A stretch of DNA of 64,000 nt from Saprospiraceae bacterium (lineage in GTDB: Bacteria; Bacteroidota; Bacteroidia; Chitinophagales; Saprospiraceae). Both the position numbers and the translations under genes were made by a program. Shown here piece by piece: positions 61,685-64,000 of this stretch; positions within the stretch are counted from its first letter, which is position 1, and the number at the start of each line of letters is the position of its first letter. The stretch is taken from the NCBI GenBank assembly GCA_016714895.1, contig JADKBV010000011.1, positions 992,001 to 1,056,000 on the forward strand, read 5' to 3'. The notes beneath the pieces are model-generated. The model saw nothing but the letters and a program-made list of their open reading frames with translations, searched no databases and had not been told where the DNA came from.

Positions 61685-63091
61685 TTGGACACTGAGCCCC
61701 CTTCTGAATTTTTGTTTATTTCCTGGCATTTTGTGATGCAAATGGCGGGAGACAGTTCTCTTTTATTTATATTGTTTGTTGTATTGTTGATTTGCTCCGG
61801 CTTGATTTCTGCATCCGAAGTTGCCTTTTTTTCATTGGATTTAAATGAGGTAAAGGCTCTTGAAAATGAAAAATCAAACAGTTCGCGTACGATCCTGGCC
61901 TTAAAAGAAAAACCAAGATATCTTTTGGCTGTCATCCTTATAGCAAATAATCTGGTGAATATCGGAATTATTCTGGTAGCCGAGAATATTTTGGATATCT
62001 GGCTCGGAGACAGTGTTTTATTACAGGCAGGCGAATGGACTTCAAAGGTATTGTTTCAAAATGAAGTGGATGCTTCTGTTTTAAGCAATATATATGATTT
62101 TTTGATTACGGTCATCGGAGTGACTTTTATATTGTTGATATTCGGAGAAGCAGGGCCCAAAATGATAGCTACCAACAATAAAAACGGAGTTTTACGCATT
62201 ATGGCTGGTCCTCTTACAGTTTTGAATTATATATTCAGCCCGATCAGTTCTTCTCTTGTCAGGATGTCAAAGTTTATTGAGTCCAAAATTAACACCAATA
62301 CAAACCAAACTTCTAAGGAAGATATTGATACAGCCATTGATCTGATTGTCACCAATACTGAAAATTCCACTCAGGAAGCAGATATTCTCAAAGGCATTGT
62401 AAGTTTCGGAGATACTTCAGCCAAACAAATCATGCACACGCGAACAGATGTGGTGGCAGTAGATGTCACCATAAACTTTAAGGAGCTTCTTAAAATTGTC
62501 AAAGATTCAGGATATTCAAGATTTCCTGTTTTTCAGGATGATTTTGACGTGATCGTTGGAATATTATATGTTAAAGATATTTTGGAATTTTTGGATAAGG
62601 ATGAAAATTTTGAATGGCAAAAACTGATTCGTACCAACGTTCTTTTTGTGCCTGAGTCAAAAAAAATCGACGAATTGCTGCGTGAGTTTCAGTTGAAAAA
62701 GACCCACATGGCCATTATTGTAGATGAATACGGAGGGAGTGCAGGTATTGCAACCCTTGAAGATATTATGGAAGAAGTCGTCGGAGATATCAAAGATGAA
62801 TTTGATAGTGATGATGACATTGACTACAAAAAAATCAGTGACGGACACTTCATTTTTGAAGGAAAAACCTTGCTCAAAGATGTTTGTCGGGTCATTTCGG
62901 TCAATGTAAACTTTTTCGATACCATAAAAACCGATACAGATTCCATTGCAGGTATTTTTCTGGAGAGATATGGTGTAATTCCGGAAGTTGGTCAGGAAAT
63001 TTATCACCATCATATTACCTTAAGAGTTGACGCTACTTCTAAAAAAAGAATAGAAAAGGTGAGTGTTTTGATTGATGACATTAATGTTTGA
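61685..63091 (+). CDS. gldE: Gliding motility-associated CNNM/CBS-domain protein
   Basis: About 468 residues from a TTG at 61685 (MDTEPPSEFLFISWHF), chosen because GldE homologues start with a short acidic-Pro segment like this; a TTG at 61652 and an ATG at 61736 are also in frame. Domain order: CNNM/DUF21 membrane domain (about 25-210; LLICSGLISASEVAFFSLD), two CBS domains (about 240-365; AKQIMHTRTDVVAVDV, DSGYSRFPVFQDDFDVIVGI, HMAIIVDEYGGSAGIATLED) and a C-terminal CorC/HlyC domain (about 385-465). GldE is an inner-membrane partner of GldD in the T9SS/gliding machinery. Position next to gldD supports the name. Confidence 0.9.
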   Translation: MDTEPPSEFLFISWHFVMQMAGDSSLLFILFVVLLICSGLISASEVAFFSLDLNEVKALENEKSNSSRTILALKEKPRYLLAVILIANNLVNIGIILVAENILDIWLGDSVLLQAGEWTSKVLFQNEVDASVLSNIYDFLITVIGVTFILLIFGEAGPKMIATNNKNGVLRIMAGPLTVLNYIFSPISSSLVRMSKFIESKINTNTNQTSKEDIDTAIDLIVTNTENSTQEADILKGIVSFGDTSAKQIMHTRTDVVAVDVTINFKELLKIVKDSGYSRFPVFQDDFDVIVGILYVKDILEFLDKDENFEWQKLIRTNVLFVPESKKIDELLREFQLKKTHMAIIVDEYGGSAGIATLEDIMEEVVGDIKDEFDSDDDIDYKKISDGHFIFEGKTLLKDVCRVISVNVNFFDTIKTDTDSIAGIFLERYGVIPEVGQEIYHHHITLRVDATSKKRIEKVSVLIDDINV

Positions 63092-63155
63092 TTTCAGGAT
63101 TGAAGGTTTAAATCTTTTTTCCTTAAAACGCCGCCGGACTATAAATACAAATATA

Positions 63156-63803
63156 ATGAATAAACCCTTGTCACATCTTTTTGTCCACATTATACATAGA
63201 CGTAATCATTTGGTTACCGGGTTGATTTTACCTGCCGTGATATTTGTTTTTTTATTTTCATCCTGTAAAGAGGACTGGGTAACTCCCAAAACCAGAATGT
63301 ATCCCAAAATAAATTTTCCTGAAAAAAGTTATCTGGTTTATCAGGATGGTTCCTGCCCGTATACTTTTGAATATCCTGGTTATGCCACCATCAAACGCGA
63401 TAGTTTGTTTTTTAAGGATCAGGTGGTTTCTCCTTGTTGGTTTGACATTCGTTTGGATACATTGAATGCTTCCATCCATTGTAATTATGTTGAGATTTCT
63501 AAAGAAAATACAGTTGATAAACTGATCAATGATGCTTTTACCATTGCAGGAAAACACAATATCAAAGCTGTGGCGCGGAAAGAATCAAATATTGAAAATG
63601 AATTTGGTGTAACCGGACTGTTTTTTGATATCGAAGGACCTGTAGCTATGCCGGTACAATTTTACGTAACAGATAATAAAAAACATTTTTTCCGCGGTTC
63701 ACTTTACTTCAATGCTAAAGTAAATCCCGATTCGACTGCTCCGGTCCTCCAATTTGTCCGTAATGATATTGAAAAATTGCTGGAAACCTTTCAGTGGAAA
63801 TAA
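63156..63803 (+). CDS. gldD: Gliding motility lipoprotein GldD
   Basis: 215 residues from the ATG at 63156; the frame is open back to 63072 (overlapping gldE) but that extension would hide the signal sequence. The signal ends in a lipobox (FVFLFSSC-K), followed by the family opening DWVTPKTRMYPKINFPEKSY and CPYTFEYPGYATIKRDS. The C-terminal part (NEFGVTGLFFDIEGPVAMPV, FFRGSLYFNAKVNPDS) is also typical of GldD. GldD is required for gliding and T9SS-dependent secretion in Flavobacterium; it is consistent with the many T9SS cargo proteins in this window. Confidence 0.93.
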   Translation: MNKPLSHLFVHIIHRRNHLVTGLILPAVIFVFLFSSCKEDWVTPKTRMYPKINFPEKSYLVYQDGSCPYTFEYPGYATIKRDSLFFKDQVVSPCWFDIRLDTLNASIHCNYVEISKENTVDKLINDAFTIAGKHNIKAVARKESNIENEFGVTGLFFDIEGPVAMPVQFYVTDNKKHFFRGSLYFNAKVNPDSTAPVLQFVRNDIEKLLETFQWK

Positions 63804-63818
63804 CTTTTCGATTAGGTT

Positions 63819-64000
63819 TTAATCCTGTTTGATTTCAAAAATACTTTCATTCAAAAACATTCCATTTGAAGGGATAACTATTTTCTGTGCTGAAGGTCCG
63901 GATATATATACATTACCCTGGTTAGAAAATAATCCCGAGATAGTCATTAGTTTTTCTTCCTGATATTCCGGATCAGTGGCCAGGTATATACTTCCTTCAT
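63819..64000 (-). CDS. C-terminal end of an unidentified gene (5' end outside window)
   Basis: On the minus strand a frame is open from the window edge to a TAA at 63819-63821, about 60 codons: it reads SIYLATDPEYQEEKLMTIS, then GNVYISGPSAQKIVIPSN and ends MFLNESIFEIKQD. Codon use and the hydrophobic/polar pattern look coding, and the stop lies 16 bp from the gldD stop in a convergent arrangement. Too little is visible to name it. Confidence 0.5.
   Translation of the reverse strand, partial: EGSIYLATDPEYQEEKLMTISGLFSNQGNVYISGPSAQKIVIPSNGMFLNESIFEIKQD

Overview
The window looks like a chromosomal segment of a Bacteroidota bacterium, most probably of the Saprospiria/Saprospiraceae type. This is judged from content only: secreted proteins with type IX secretion (T9SS) C-terminal sorting domains, gliding genes gldE and gldD, a dockerin-like cell-surface protein, several sigma-factor/outer-membrane-protein pairs, an AT-rich base composition, and many start codons preceded by the Bacteroidota -7 promoter element TAnnTTTG. 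No rRNA or tRNA gene, prophage, transposase or CRISPR array was recognised.

Layout. 1-6.3 kb: the end of a secreted protein, a T9SS cargo protein, a spermidine-synthase-like methyltransferase, aspS, a small beta-barrel protein and pheS. 6.3-19.3 kb: a large dockerin-like surface protein, an ECF sigma factor overlapping a barrel-type putative anti-sigma protein, two tandem paralogous sortilin/Asp-box propeller proteins (the first broken by one in-frame stop), and a Crp/Fnr regulator. 19.6-32.9 kb: a PspC-like protein, rlmB, a T9SS fungalysin-type M36 metallopeptidase, a second HExxH protein, a 1.3-kb gene-free block with a 42-bp tandem array between two ~200-bp direct repeats, a secreted protein with six Kazal-like modules, an eight-repeat lipoprotein, and a second sigma/barrel pair with the same 14-nt overlap.

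33.0-50.9 kb is the most coherent block: an eight-gene minus-strand operon for beta-1,3/1,6-glucan (laminarin-like) use, with a divergent membrane-spanning LuxR-type sensor-regulator. It holds a GH16 lipoprotein, a GH30, an exported and a cytoplasmic GH17, a GH94-like (GH149/GH161 type) phosphorylase, a GPH-type sugar symporter, a multi-module glycan-binding lipoprotein and, first in the operon, a protein joining a TIM-barrel glycosidase domain to a ~600-residue outer-membrane beta-barrel. No SusC/SusD pair is present. The inferred route is surface cleavage, outer-membrane passage perhaps through the glycosidase-barrel fusion, periplasmic trimming, symport, and cytoplasmic phosphorolysis.

51.0-64.0 kb: a TonB-dependent receptor with an N-terminal HMA-like metal domain beside a Cys/His-rich exported protein, a GNAT acetyltransferase, a DUF3667-like membrane protein, a coiled-coil lipoprotein, a DUF3108-like protein, mutY, two tandem closely related ECF sigma factors, a Nudix hydrolase, then ssb-gldE-gldD and the end of an unidentified minus-strand gene. 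Functional calls rest on reading motifs and recalled family features; no database search was possible.
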